DNA of 64,000 nucleotides from Modestobacter sp. Leaf380 (GTDB lineage: Bacteria; Actinomycetota; Actinomycetes; Mycobacteriales; Geodermatophilaceae). This document shows positions 46,845-56,254 of this stretch, in pieces. How positions within the stretch are numbered: position 1 is the first letter of the stretch; each line of letters starts with the position of its first letter. The notes below the pieces were generated by a model. It did not search any database. It was not told the DNA's origin and saw nothing but the letters and a program-made list of their open reading frames with translations. Made by a program: the position numbers and the translations under genes. Location of the stretch: positions 1-64,000 of the forward strand of contig NZ_LMQC01000024.1 of assembly GCF_001424485.1 (NCBI RefSeq). The letters are read 5' to 3'.

Positions 46845-47891
46845 ATGTCTGCAACGAGGCAGCGCCGCCTGCTGACCACCGCCGTCGCCCTGGTCGGCGC
46901 CGGCGCCCTGGTCGCCGGCTGCACCGGCAACACCCCCGAGGCCAGCAGCTCCGGCGGCGGCGGGAACAACGCCGCCAGCTCCAACGACGACACCGGTGAC
47001 ACCGTCACCATCGGCTTCTCCGCGCCGGCCGCCGACCACGGCTGGATGGCCCAGATCACCGAGGCCGCCCGCGCCGAGGCCGAGGGCTACGACGACGTCG
47101 AGCTGATCGTCGCCGAGGGCACCAACGACGTGTCCGCCCAGATCAGCCAGGTCGAGACCTTCATCAACGACGGCGTCGACGCGATCGTGCTGCTGCCCTT
47201 CGACGGCGCCGCGATGACCCCGATCGCGCTGGAGGCCATGCAGGCCGGCATCCCGGTCATCAACGTCGACCGCGAGTTCGACGACCCGGACGCCGCCCGC
47301 GTCACGATCCTGGGCGACAACTACGGCATGGGCGTCTCGGCCGGGCAGTACGTCTGCTCCCAGCTGGAGGACACCCCCGACGCCGTCGTCGCCGAGGTCG
47401 CCGGCATCGACTCGCTGCCGCTGACCCAGGAGCGCAGCCAGGGCTTCTCCGACGCCCTCGCCGACTGCGGCCTGGACGTCGACAACCGGGTCGCCGCGGA
47501 GTTCACCGTGGAGTCCGGCGAGGAGGTCACGGCGAACCTGCTGCAGGCCGCCCCGCAGATCGACGCCCTGTGGAACCACGACGACGACCAGGGCATCGGC
47601 GTCCTGGCCGCCATCGACAACGCCGGCCGTGACGAGTTCTTCATGGTCGGTGGTGCCGGGTCGGCCAACGCGATGCGCGACATCCAGGCCGGCGACTCGG
47701 TCCTGCAGGCCACCGTCATCTACCCGGCCAGCCAGGCCGCGGACGGCGTCCGGCTGGCCCGGCTCGTCGCCCAGGGCAAGGCCCTCTCGGACCTGATCGA
47801 CGTCGAGGTGCCCCGCCAGATCACCCTGTCGGCCCCCGTCGTCACCGCGGACAACGTCGACCAGTACATCGACAGCGCGTTCGAGTCCTGA
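46845..47891 (+). CDS. Sugar-binding lipoprotein, RbsB type
   Basis: A 348-residue periplasmic-binding protein anchored by lipobox LVAGC (C27), followed by a Ser/Gly/Asn linker. The Peripla_BP_4 fold is visible: TIGFSAPAADHGWMAQITEAAR, DGVDAIVLLPFDGAAM, GIPVINVDREF, WNHDDDQGIGVLAAI. The ligand cannot be read from sequence but belongs to the ribose/xylose/inositol type. GCGAGGAG precedes the ATG at 46845. A strong hairpin follows the stop. Confidence 0.93.
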   Translation: MSATRQRRLLTTAVALVGAGALVAGCTGNTPEASSSGGGGNNAASSNDDTGDTVTIGFSAPAADHGWMAQITEAARAEAEGYDDVELIVAEGTNDVSAQISQVETFINDGVDAIVLLPFDGAAMTPIALEAMQAGIPVINVDREFDDPDAARVTILGDNYGMGVSAGQYVCSQLEDTPDAVVAEVAGIDSLPLTQERSQGFSDALADCGLDVDNRVAAEFTVESGEEVTANLLQAAPQIDALWNHDDDQGIGVLAAIDNAGRDEFFMVGGAGSANAMRDIQAGDSVLQATVIYPASQAADGVRLARLVAQGKALSDLIDVEVPRQITLSAPVVTADNVDQYIDSAFES

Positions 47892-47898
47892 GCCGCCG

Positions 47899-47931
47899 CC
47901 GGGGTGCGCGGGTCTCCCCCGCGCACCCCGG
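47899..47931 (+). terminator. Hairpin between binding protein and oxidoreductase genes
   Basis: A perfect 14-bp stem (47899-47912 with 47918-47931), 5-nt loop, 8 bp after the binding-protein stop. It may cap the transporter message while letting part of transcription continue into the catabolic genes. Confidence 0.75.
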
Positions 47932-47954
47932 CACCCCCTGAGGAGAGGACCGAG

Positions 47955-49124
47955 ATGAGCACCCCCCTGCGTGTCGCGATGGTCGGCCACGCCTTCATGG
48001 GCGCCGCCCACTCGCAGGCCTGGCGCACCGCCCCCCGTTTCTTCGACCTGCCGCTGCGCCCGGAGATGTCCCTGCTGGTCGGCCGGGACGCCGAGCGCAC
48101 CGCGGCCGCCGCCGACCGCCTCGGCTGGGCGGCCACCAGCACCGACTGGCAGGCCGCCGTGCAGAGCCCCGACGTCGACCTGGTCGACGTCTGCACCCCC
48201 GGCGACACCCACGCCGAGATCGCGATCGCGGCGCTGGAGGCCGGCAAGCACGTGCTGTGCGAGAAGCCGCTGGCCAACTCCGTGGCCGAGGCCGAGGCGA
48301 TGACCGCGGCCGCCGAGCGCGCCGCCGAGCGCGGCGTGTCGGCGATGGTCGGCTTCACCTACCGGCGGGTCCCGGCCGTCGCGCTGGCCCGCCAGCTGGT
48401 GGCCGAGGGCCGGATCGGCGAGGTCCGGCACGTCCGGGCCGCCTACCTGCAGGACTGGATCGCCGACCCGGCCGCCCCGATGTCCTGGCGGCTGGAGGCC
48501 GACAAGGCCGGTTCCGGCGCGCTGGGCGACATCGGCGCGCACGTGGTCGACCTGACCCAGCACATCACCGGCGAGGTCGTCACCGGCGTCAGCGCCGCGC
48601 TGGAGACCTTCGTCAAGGAGCGCCCGCTGGCAGCTGCCGGCGGGTCGCTGTCCGGCACGGCCGGCGAGGGCACCGGCACGGTCACCGTGGACGACGCCGC
48701 GGTCTTCCTGGCCCGGTTCTCCGGCGGCGGGCTGGCCACCTTCGAGGCCACCCGCTTCGCCCTGGGCCGCAAGAACGCCATCCGGATCGAGGTCAACGGC
48801 TCCCTGGGCAGCCTGGCCTTCGACTTCGAGGACATGAACGTCCTGGAGTTCTTCGACGGCGCCGAGCCCGACACGACCGCCGGCTTCCGGCGGATCCTGG
48901 TCACCGAACCCGGCCACCCCCACGTCGGCGCCTGGTGGCCGGCCGGGCACGGTCTGGGTTACGAGCACGCCTTCACCCACCAGGTGGTCGACCTGGTCGG
49001 CGCGCTGGCCGCGGGCGAGCAGCCCACGCCGTCCTTCGCCGACGGGTTGGCCGTGCAGCGGGTGCTGGACGCCGTCCAGCGCAGCGCCGCCGACCGGTCC
49101 ACCTGGACCCCCGTCCCCCTCTAG
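47955..49124 (+). CDS. Gfo/Idh/MocA-family sugar or inositol dehydrogenase
   Basis: A 389-residue NAD(P)-dependent oxidoreductase. The Rossmann start reads [13 protein letters not shown] rather than the usual GxGxxG, since Gly-His replaces the middle Gly. EKPLAN holds the catalytic Lys, and [14 protein letters not shown] the catalytic Asp/His. Substrates in the family are inositols, sugars and sugar acids. GAGGAGAGGA precedes the ATG. It is followed after 26 bp by the isomerase gene; together they probably process the sugar brought in by the ABC transporter. Confidence 0.91.
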   Translation: MSTPLRVAMVGHAFMGAAHSQAWRTAPRFFDLPLRPEMSLLVGRDAERTAAAADRLGWAATSTDWQAAVQSPDVDLVDVCTPGDTHAEIAIAALEAGKHVLCEKPLANSVAEAEAMTAAAERAAERGVSAMVGFTYRRVPAVALARQLVAEGRIGEVRHVRAAYLQDWIADPAAPMSWRLEADKAGSGALGDIGAHVVDLTQHITGEVVTGVSAALETFVKERPLAAAGGSLSGTAGEGTGTVTVDDAAVFLARFSGGGLATFEATRFALGRKNAIRIEVNGSLGSLAFDFEDMNVLEFFDGAEPDTTAGFRRILVTEPGHPHVGAWWPAGHGLGYEHAFTHQVVDLVGALAAGEQPTPSFADGLAVQRVLDAVQRSAADRSTWTPVPL

Positions 49125-49150
49125 ACAGCCCTGTAGAGAGCGAGAGCCCG

Positions 49151-50155
<1,005 letters not shown>

Positions 50156-50189
50156 CCCTCCTGCCGGGCCCCTCCGGGCCGGGTGGACC

Positions 50190-51512
50190 ATGCACCCTGT
50201 GAGCAAGACCGTGAGCACGACTCATGACTCCGCACCAGCCCCCGCCGGGACCCCCCGTCGGGGGCTGGTGCTCGTCGCGGTGGCGATCGTGCTCACCGGC
50301 TTCAACCTGCGGACGGCGGTCAACGGCGTCGGCCCGGTGCTGCAGGAGATCGAGCGCGGCCTGGGCATCTCCTCCGGCGCCGCCGGGCTGATCACCACGA
50401 TGCCGCTGCTGTGCTTCGCGCTCATCGGCTTCGCCGGGCCCCCGCTGGCCGCCCGGTTCCGGGACGGCCACGTGCTGGCCGCCGCGCTGCTGGTGATGGC
50501 GCTGGGCGTCATCGGCCGGGCCGCGGCACCGTCGTTCTGGCTCTTCCTGCTGGGCACGGTGGCCACGATGGTCGGCGGCGCGCTGGGCAACGTGCTGCTG
50601 CCGGGCATCGTCAAGCACTGGTTCCCGCACCGCACCGGGCTGCTGGTGGGCGCCTACAGCACGACCATGGCCATCGGCGGCGCCGTCGCCAGCGTCTCGA
50701 CCGCCCCGATCGCGGCGGCCGTGGGCACCGACGGCTGGCGCTGGGCACTGGGGGTCTGGGCGGTCTTCGCGCTGCTGGCGGTGGCGCCGTGGCTGCTGGT
50801 GCCGCGCCGGTCGGCCGGGACGGGCACGCCGCGGTCCGCCGTCCGGCTGCGGGTGCTGGTGCGCAGCTCGCTGGCCTGGCAGATGGCCGTGTTCTTCGGC
50901 CTGCAGGCGATGCAGGCCTACGTGATCGTCGGCTGGACGGCGCAGTACCTGCGTGACGAGGGCATGTCCGCCGCGGCCGCCGGGGTGCTGGTCGGGGTCA
51001 ACGCGCTGATCGTCATCCCGCTCAACGCGCTGGTGCCCTCGGGAGCGGTCCGGCAGTCCTGGCAGCGGCCCATGCTGGTCGGCTTCATGGCCTGCTACCT
51101 GGTGGGCTGGACCGGGCTGCTGCTGGCGCCGCTGACCCTCACCTGGCTGTGGATGTCGATGCTCGGCATCGGCATGGGCACGTTCGCGATGGTGCTGTCG
51201 CTGATCGGCCTGCGCGCCCGGACGCCGGAGACGGTGAACGCGCTGTCGACCGTCGTGCAGGGCTGGGGTTACTCGATCGCCGCCGTGGGCCCGCTGCTGG
51301 TCGGCCTGCTGCGCGGTCTCACCGGCGGCTACACCGGCATGTTCGTGCTGGTCTACGCCGGCGTCGCCGGGCTGTTCGTCACCGGCTGGCTGGTCTGCGC
51401 CGACCGGCAGGTGGACGACGAGGTGCCCGGCCTGCGGGTGGGCCCGCCGACCGGGGAGCCCGGGGTGGAGGCCGCCGGCGTCGAGTCCCCGGTGGCCGTG
51501 CCGCGCAGCTGA
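50190..51512 (+). CDS. MFS transporter, CynX/NimT family
   Basis: A 440-residue 12-helix transporter of the cyanate/nitroimidazole-resistance group, with the family start VLTGFNLRTAVNGVGPVLQEI and GNVLLPGIVKHWFPHRTGLLVGAYS. Substrate uncertain. ATG 50190 gives a short Thr/Ala/Pro tail before helix 1. It lies 34 bp after the isomerase gene; whether it shares that transcript is unclear. Confidence 0.88.
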   Translation: MHPVSKTVSTTHDSAPAPAGTPRRGLVLVAVAIVLTGFNLRTAVNGVGPVLQEIERGLGISSGAAGLITTMPLLCFALIGFAGPPLAARFRDGHVLAAALLVMALGVIGRAAAPSFWLFLLGTVATMVGGALGNVLLPGIVKHWFPHRTGLLVGAYSTTMAIGGAVASVSTAPIAAAVGTDGWRWALGVWAVFALLAVAPWLLVPRRSAGTGTPRSAVRLRVLVRSSLAWQMAVFFGLQAMQAYVIVGWTAQYLRDEGMSAAAAGVLVGVNALIVIPLNALVPSGAVRQSWQRPMLVGFMACYLVGWTGLLLAPLTLTWLWMSMLGIGMGTFAMVLSLIGLRARTPETVNALSTVVQGWGYSIAAVGPLLVGLLRGLTGGYTGMFVLVYAGVAGLFVTGWLVCADRQVDDEVPGLRVGPPTGEPGVEAAGVESPVAVPRS

Positions 51513-51553
51513 CGGAGTGCCACGGCGCGGATCCCGCGCCCCTCCCACTCCGT
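51512..51553. terminator. Two-part terminator between convergent genes
   Basis: An outer 8-bp stem (51512-51519 with 51546-51553) encloses a 7-bp stem (51524-51530 with 51534-51540). It separates the CynX-type gene from dcd. Confidence 0.72.
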
Positions 51554-51557
51554 GCGG

Positions 51558-52145
51558 TCAGTCGCGGACGTGGGTGTCCGCGACGCTGAAGGAGCGGTAC
51601 GAGCGGGACGGCGTCGGACCGCGCTGGTCCTGGTAGCGGGAGCCGTAGACCGAGCTGCCGTAGGGGTGCTCGGAGGGGCTGCTGAGCCGGAACAGGCACA
51701 GCTGGCCGATCTTCATCCCCGGCCACAGCGTGATCGGCAGGTTCGCCACGTTGGACAGCTCCAGGGTGATGGAGCCGGAGAACCCGGGGTCGACGAAGCC
51801 GGCTGTGGAGTGGGTGAGCAGTCCCAGCCGGCCCAGGGAGGACTTGCCCTCCAGGCGGGCGGCCAGGTCGTCGGGCAGCGAGACGACCTCGAGGGTCGAG
51901 CCCAGCACGAACTCCCCCGGGTGCAGCACGAACGGCTCGCCCTCGGCCGGCTCCACCAGGGTGGTCAGGTCGTCCTGCTGCCGGGCCGGGTCGATGTGGG
52001 TGTACCGGGCGTTGTTGAAGACCCGGAAGAACCTGTCCAGCCGGACGTCGATGCTCGAGGGCTGGATCAACCCGGGGTCGTGGGGCTCGATGCCCACCCG
52101 GCCCTCGGCGATCGCGGCGGTGATGTCGCGGTCGGACAGCAGCAT
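51558..52145 (-). CDS. dcd: dCTP deaminase (probably bifunctional, dUMP-forming)
   Basis: A 195-residue enzyme of pyrimidine nucleotide synthesis. It has [28 protein letters not shown], the catalytic [24 protein letters not shown] and a C-terminal [15 protein letters not shown] lid. Actinobacterial Dcd (Rv0321) both deaminates dCTP and cleaves the pyrophosphate to give dUMP; that activity is inferred here. It is divergent from the PAS gene. Confidence 0.95.
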   Translation of the reverse strand: MLLSDRDITAAIAEGRVGIEPHDPGLIQPSSIDVRLDRFFRVFNNARYTHIDPARQQDDLTTLVEPAEGEPFVLHPGEFVLGSTLEVVSLPDDLAARLEGKSSLGRLGLLTHSTAGFVDPGFSGSITLELSNVANLPITLWPGMKIGQLCLFRLSSPSEHPYGSSVYGSRYQDQRGPTPSRSYRSFSVADTHVRD

Positions 52146-52234
52146 GGCGCGGACCCTACAGATCTCGACTCAAGTCCTGGCGCCACGTTCCGACCACGAG
52201 GGTTCCAGCACACCAACGGACGGAAGTCTCCCCG

Positions 52235-52813
52235 ATGCCGAGCACTCTCGAGGCACCCCCGACCGAGCGGCGCACGCGGCCCGCCATCCGACCCACCGGG
52301 GTGGAGCGGACGTTCTCCGCCGACGAGCTCATCGTCTCCAAGACCGACCGGCGCGGGGTCATCACCTACGCCAACGACGTCTTCCTGCGGGTCGGCGCCT
52401 ACTCCCTGGACGAGGTGGTCGGGCAGCCGCACAGCCTCATCCGGCACCCGGAGATGCCCCGCGCCGTCTTCGCCCTGCTGTGGGACACCCTCGGCCGCGG
52501 CCAGGAGCTCTTCGCCTACATCAACAACCTGGCCGCCGACGGCGCCAACTACTGGGTCCTCGCGCACGTGACGCCCTCCTGGGACGCCTCCGGGCAGGTC
52601 GTCGGCTACCACTCCAACCGGCGTCGCCCCTCGCCCCGCGCCCTGCAGCAGATCCGCCCGCTCTACGAGCGCCTGCTCGCCGAGGAGCGACGGCACCCCA
52701 ACGCCCGCGCCGCGGTCACGGCCTCCTCGGCGCTGTTCACCGAGCTGGTCACCGAACGCGCCGGCAGCTACGAGGACCTGATCTGGTCCGTCATCGGGTC
52801 CGAGGAGAACTGA
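52235..52813 (+). CDS. PAS-domain sensor protein, Aer-like
   Basis: A 192-residue soluble protein. The PAS domain (about 28-125) is close to that of the energy-taxis receptor Aer: [55 protein letters not shown]. In Aer this fold binds FAD. No membrane segment or output domain follows. The next gene, one base later, encodes a soluble chemoreceptor signalling domain, so the pair looks like a split Aer. Confidence 0.85.
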   Translation: MPSTLEAPPTERRTRPAIRPTGVERTFSADELIVSKTDRRGVITYANDVFLRVGAYSLDEVVGQPHSLIRHPEMPRAVFALLWDTLGRGQELFAYINNLAADGANYWVLAHVTPSWDASGQVVGYHSNRRRPSPRALQQIRPLYERLLAEERRHPNARAAVTASSALFTELVTERAGSYEDLIWSVIGSEEN

Positions 52814-52814
52814 C

Positions 52815-53771
52815 GTGGCACTGCGATCCCGCTCCCACTCGGCCTCCGACGCCGCCGAGCTCGCCGTCTACCGGGCGTTCGTCCGTCGCCTCACCGAGGA
52901 CTGCGCCGCCGTCGCCCGCGGTGACCTGGAGGCCCGCAGCCTCCCGGTCGAGGGCTCCGACGACGTCCCCGAGCTGCTCGCGCTGCGCGATGCCGCCAAC
53001 CGGGCCTTCGACGTCTCCGACGCCTTCGTCCGCGAGGCCAGCGCCGCACTGACCTCGGCCGCGGAGGGCCGCTTCCACCGCAAGGTGCTGCTCACCGGGC
53101 TCCCCGGGGCCTTCCGGCGCAGCGCCACGGCCATCAACGACGCCCGCGACGCCATGCGCACGACCGCCGGCCGGGTCGAGACGGCGGCCACCGACCGCCT
53201 CGCGCTGGCCGACGAGTTCGAGACGGTCGCGCTGGCCACCAGCGAGGGCCTGGCCACCGCCTCCACCGAGCTGTCGGCCACCGCGTCCGGGCTGACCGAC
53301 GCCGCCCACGCCGCCAGCTCGGAGGTCGTCGCGGCCCGCGAGACGCTGGGCTCGCTGACCCGGTCCTCGGTGGAGATCCAGACCGTCATCGCGCTCATCG
53401 ACTCCGTGGCCGCCCAGACCCGGTTGCTGGCGCTCAACGCGACCATCGAGGCCGCCCGCGCCGGCGAGGCCGGCCGCGGCTTCGCGGTCGTCGCCAGCGA
53501 GGTCAAGGACCTCGCCGACCAGACCGGCCGGGCCACCGAGCAGGTCGCCAAGCAGGTGCAGGGCATCCAGCGCTCCTGCGACGACGTCGCCGCGGTGATG
53601 ACCGGCGTCGGGGACACCGTCGGTGCGATGACCGCGCTGGTCGACGGGATCGTGGCCGCCGTCGACGGCTCGGCCTCCCTTGGTGGCCCGCGCGACCAGA
53701 CCGGGCTGTCCCGGATGGCCGAGCGGCTGCAGTCGGAGATGGCCGGCTTCCTGGGCGCGATGCGCAGCTGA
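52815..53771 (+). CDS. Soluble methyl-accepting chemotaxis-type signalling protein
   Basis: A 318-residue helical protein without transmembrane segments. The receptor hairpin tip is clear (about 190-245), with [36 protein letters not shown] and [14 protein letters not shown]. An N-terminal helical region (1-130) may contact the PAS protein encoded one base upstream. No CheA or CheW gene is in the window. GTG 52815 is the start. Confidence 0.87.
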   Translation: MALRSRSHSASDAAELAVYRAFVRRLTEDCAAVARGDLEARSLPVEGSDDVPELLALRDAANRAFDVSDAFVREASAALTSAAEGRFHRKVLLTGLPGAFRRSATAINDARDAMRTTAGRVETAATDRLALADEFETVALATSEGLATASTELSATASGLTDAAHAASSEVVAARETLGSLTRSSVEIQTVIALIDSVAAQTRLLALNATIEAARAGEAGRGFAVVASEVKDLADQTGRATEQVAKQVQGIQRSCDDVAAVMTGVGDTVGAMTALVDGIVAAVDGSASLGGPRDQTGLSRMAERLQSEMAGFLGAMRS

Positions 53772-53774
53772 GCC

Positions 53775-53804
53775 GGGGCGGATGAGGCTGCTCTCATCCG
53801 CCCC
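53775..53804. promoter_or_regulatory. Hairpin containing a GATGAG-N6-CTCATC palindrome
   Basis: A perfect 12-bp inverted repeat (53775-53786 with 53793-53804). The core GATGAG-GCTGCT-CTCATC (53781-53798) recurs at 55025 and 58143. It may be an operator for the phosphotransferase gene starting at 53842 or a terminator for the chemoreceptor gene. Confidence 0.55.
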
Positions 53805-53841
53805 TCACGGGGGCGTCACCGTCGGGCGGGACCGTCCGACG

Positions 53842-55029
53842 GTGACCACCTCCCTGCTCACCCCGGCCGCCACCCCGGTGCTGGCCGACCGCTGGCCGGA
53901 CTCGCTGCAGCTGCTGCTCGGCGAGGCGGCCGTCGACCTGTGGTCGGCGGTGCTGGCCCCGACCGGTGCCACGCTGCGCTCGCTGCGGGCCACCTCGGTC
54001 ACGTTGCGCACCGACGGCGCCGCCACCGTGCAGTACGCCGCCGCCCTGGTCGACGCCGCGGGCCGCCCGGCCCGGGACACCCTGGCTGCCACCACCGGCA
54101 GCCGGGTCCCCGAGGGTGCCGCCGTCGTCGAGGGCGGGGGGGACGACGGCCCGGTGCGGGTGGGGCTGTGGCGCTGGCCGCACGACCCGGCGCTGCCCGG
54201 CCTGGCCTGGGCCACCTCCGCGGCCGCGGTCCGCCGCCGACTGCCCGCGCTGGGCCTGCCCGCGCAGGACGCCGTGCTGCGGCTGCGCGCCTACCGGCCC
54301 GGCCGACGCGCGGTCGTCGAGGTCACCGCACCGGGTGGCCGGTGGTTCCTCAAGGTGCTGCCACCGGCGCAGACCCCGGCGCTGGCGACACGGCACGCAC
54401 TGCTGGCCGGGGCGGTGCCCGCTCCCCCGGTGCTGGCCACCACCGACGACGGCGTGCTCGTGCTCCCCGCCCTGCCCGGCACCCCGCTGCGCGAGCTGCT
54501 CGGCGGGCCGGTGCCGTGGGCCGCCGTCGACCGGGTGCTCGACGACCTGCCCGCCGCGCTGGCCGGACTGCCGCCGGTGCGGACACCGCTGGACCGGGCC
54601 GCCGGCCACGCGACCGTGCTGGGCCTGGTGACGCCGCACCTGCGACCCCGGCTGGACCGGCTGGCGCGGACGCTGGCCGACACCGAGGTCGGCGAGCACC
54701 CCGTCGTCCCGGTGCACGGGGACCTGTACGAGGCGCAGCTGCTGCTCACCGGGGACGCCGTCACCGGGCTGCTGGACGTCGACGGCGCCGGGGCCGGGCA
54801 CCGGGTGGACGACTGGGCGAACCTGCTGGGCCACCTGGCCGTCTCCGGCGCGCACGCCGCGTGCGCCGAGGTGACCGCCCGGCTGCCGGTGCCCGCTGCG
54901 CAGCTGGCCCCCCGCGTGGCCGCGGTCGTGCTGGGCCTGGCCACCGGCCCGTTCCGGGTGCAGCAGGCCGGCTGGCCGCGCCGCACGGAGGCCCGGCTGG
55001 CGCTGGCCGAGGCCCTGCTCGCCGGATGA
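53842..55029 (+). CDS. Aminoglycoside-phosphotransferase-fold protein, unknown substrate
   Basis: A 395-residue protein of the APH/choline-kinase fold. The C-terminal half has HGDLYEAQLLLTGDAVTGLLDVDGAGAGHRVDDWANLLGHL, the catalytic HxD loop (D at HGD) and the metal-binding LDVDG. WFLKVLPP supplies the ATP-binding Lys. The N-terminal 150 residues are less typical. GTG 53842 is preferred because an upstream ATG lies inside the palindrome. Substrates of this fold range from antibiotics to homoserine or sugars; none is indicated. Confidence 0.8.
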   Translation: MTTSLLTPAATPVLADRWPDSLQLLLGEAAVDLWSAVLAPTGATLRSLRATSVTLRTDGAATVQYAAALVDAAGRPARDTLAATTGSRVPEGAAVVEGGGDDGPVRVGLWRWPHDPALPGLAWATSAAAVRRRLPALGLPAQDAVLRLRAYRPGRRAVVEVTAPGGRWFLKVLPPAQTPALATRHALLAGAVPAPPVLATTDDGVLVLPALPGTPLRELLGGPVPWAAVDRVLDDLPAALAGLPPVRTPLDRAAGHATVLGLVTPHLRPRLDRLARTLADTEVGEHPVVPVHGDLYEAQLLLTGDAVTGLLDVDGAGAGHRVDDWANLLGHLAVSGAHAACAEVTARLPVPAAQLAPRVAAVVLGLATGPFRVQQAGWPRRTEARLALAEALLAG

Positions 55030-55042
55030 GAGACCGCTCATC
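55025..55042. promoter_or_regulatory. GATGAG-N6-CTCATC palindrome upstream of the TPD-repeat gene
   Basis: GATGAG (55025-55030), AGACCG, CTCATC (55037-55042). It overlaps the stop of the phosphotransferase gene and lies about 75 bp before the next start. It is a candidate response-regulator site. Confidence 0.5.
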
Positions 55043-55116
55043 GCGCTCTCCCGGTGGGCTCACCCGCCGCGGACACAGTGGTCCCTGACAGCACGAACCG
55101 ACCGAGGAGGACCACC

Positions 55117-55473
55117 GTGAACCGCCCCGCCACCTGGAAGACCGTCACCTTCGGCGTCGCCCTCACCGGCCTCGGCATCGCCGGTGCCGGCGTCGCCACC
55201 GCCGACGACGACACCACCAGCGCCCCCGCCACCTCGGTGACCGCCGTCGACGGCGACGACACCCCCGGCGACGCGACCCCCGACGCCACGCCCGACACGA
55301 CGCCCGACACCACGCCCGACACCGCCCCGGACGACGCGACGCCCGACACCGCGACCCCGGACGACGCCACCCCCGACGACGCCACCCCCGACGACGCGAC
55401 CCCGGACGACGCGACGCCCGACACCGCGACGCCCGACGACACCACCCCGGACGACACCACCCCCGACGACTGA
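55117..55473 (+). CDS. Secreted Thr-Pro-Asp repeat protein
   Basis: A 118-residue protein. A signal-like N-terminus NRPATWKTVTFGVALTGLGIAGAGVATADDD is followed by TPDDA/TPDTT/TPDDT repeats to the end (about 16 units, positions 50-118). The repeat is strongly acidic. GAGGAGG precedes GTG 55117. No family is known; it resembles wall-associated or calcium-binding spacer proteins by composition only. A terminator follows. The two-component genes are convergent with it. Confidence 0.72.
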   Translation: MNRPATWKTVTFGVALTGLGIAGAGVATADDDTTSAPATSVTAVDGDDTPGDATPDATPDTTPDTTPDTAPDDATPDTATPDDATPDDATPDDATPDDATPDTATPDDTTPDDTTPDD

Positions 55474-55516
55474 CCTCCCCCGGCCCGCCCCGCGGCGCCG
55501 GGACCGCAGGACCGCA

Positions 55517-55549
55517 ACGCCGACACGCCGTCCCAGGGCGTGTCGGCGT
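55517..55549. terminator. Terminator hairpin
   Basis: A perfect 13-bp stem (55517-55529 with 55537-55549), 7-nt loop, between the TPD-repeat gene (plus) and the response-regulator gene (minus). Confidence 0.82.
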
Positions 55550-55591
55550 CGTCGTCCTGCAGGGTCGACGCCGACGGGGCGCAGGACGGGG

Positions 55592-56254
55592 TCAGACCGC
55601 CAGGCGGTAGCCCATGCCGCGGACGGTCTCGATCCGGTCGGCGCCCAGCTTCTTGCGCAGGTACCGGACGTAGACGTCCACCACGTTGGAGCCGGGGTCG
55701 AAGTCGTAGCCCCAGACGTGGGAGAGCAGCTGCTCTCGGGCCAGCACCTGGCCGGGGTGCCGCAGGAAGGTCTCGGTGAGCGCGAACTCCCGGGCGGACA
55801 GGTCCACCAGTCGGCCGCCGACGTCGGCCCGGCGGGTGCGCAGGTCCAGTGACAGGTCGCCCGCGGTGAGCACGGTGACCTCCCCGCCGGCCCGGTCCGG
55901 GGCCAGCCGCAGCCGCACCCGGGCCAGCAGCTCCTCGAACCGGAAGGGCTTGGGCATGTAGTCGTCGGCGCCGCCCTCGAGGCCGGCGACGGTGTCGGTG
56001 ACGGAGTCCCGGGCGGTGAGCACGATGACCGGGATGGTGCAGCGCTCGGCGCGCAGGGCCTTGAGGACGGCGAACCCGTCCAGCACCGGCAGCCCGATGT
56101 CGAGCACCATCAGGTCGTGCTCGCCGCTGCGGGCGGCGTCCCGGGCGGCCAGCCCGTCACCGACGACGGTGACGCTGAAGCCGTTGGCCTCCAGGCCCTT
56201 GCGGACGAAGGAGGCGATCCTCGGCTCGTCCTCGGCGATCAGCACGCGGCTCAC
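55592..56254 (-). CDS. Response regulator, OmpR/MprA family
   Basis: A 220-residue DNA-binding regulator. Receiver with D8/D9-type acid pocket (AEDEPR), phospho-acceptor D52 in LMVLDIGLPVLDG, T80 and K102 in PKPF. The winged helix has LSAREFALTETFLRHPGQVLAREQLLSHVWGYDFDPGSNVVDVYVRYLRKKLG. GTG 56254 overlaps the kinase stop by 4 bp. It probably binds the GATGAG-N6-CTCATC sites nearby, including the one ahead of its own operon. Confidence 0.94.
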   Translation of the reverse strand: MSRVLIAEDEPRIASFVRKGLEANGFSVTVVGDGLAARDAARSGEHDLMVLDIGLPVLDGFAVLKALRAERCTIPVIVLTARDSVTDTVAGLEGGADDYMPKPFRFEELLARVRLRLAPDRAGGEVTVLTAGDLSLDLRTRRADVGGRLVDLSAREFALTETFLRHPGQVLAREQLLSHVWGYDFDPGSNVVDVYVRYLRKKLGADRIETVRGMGYRLAV

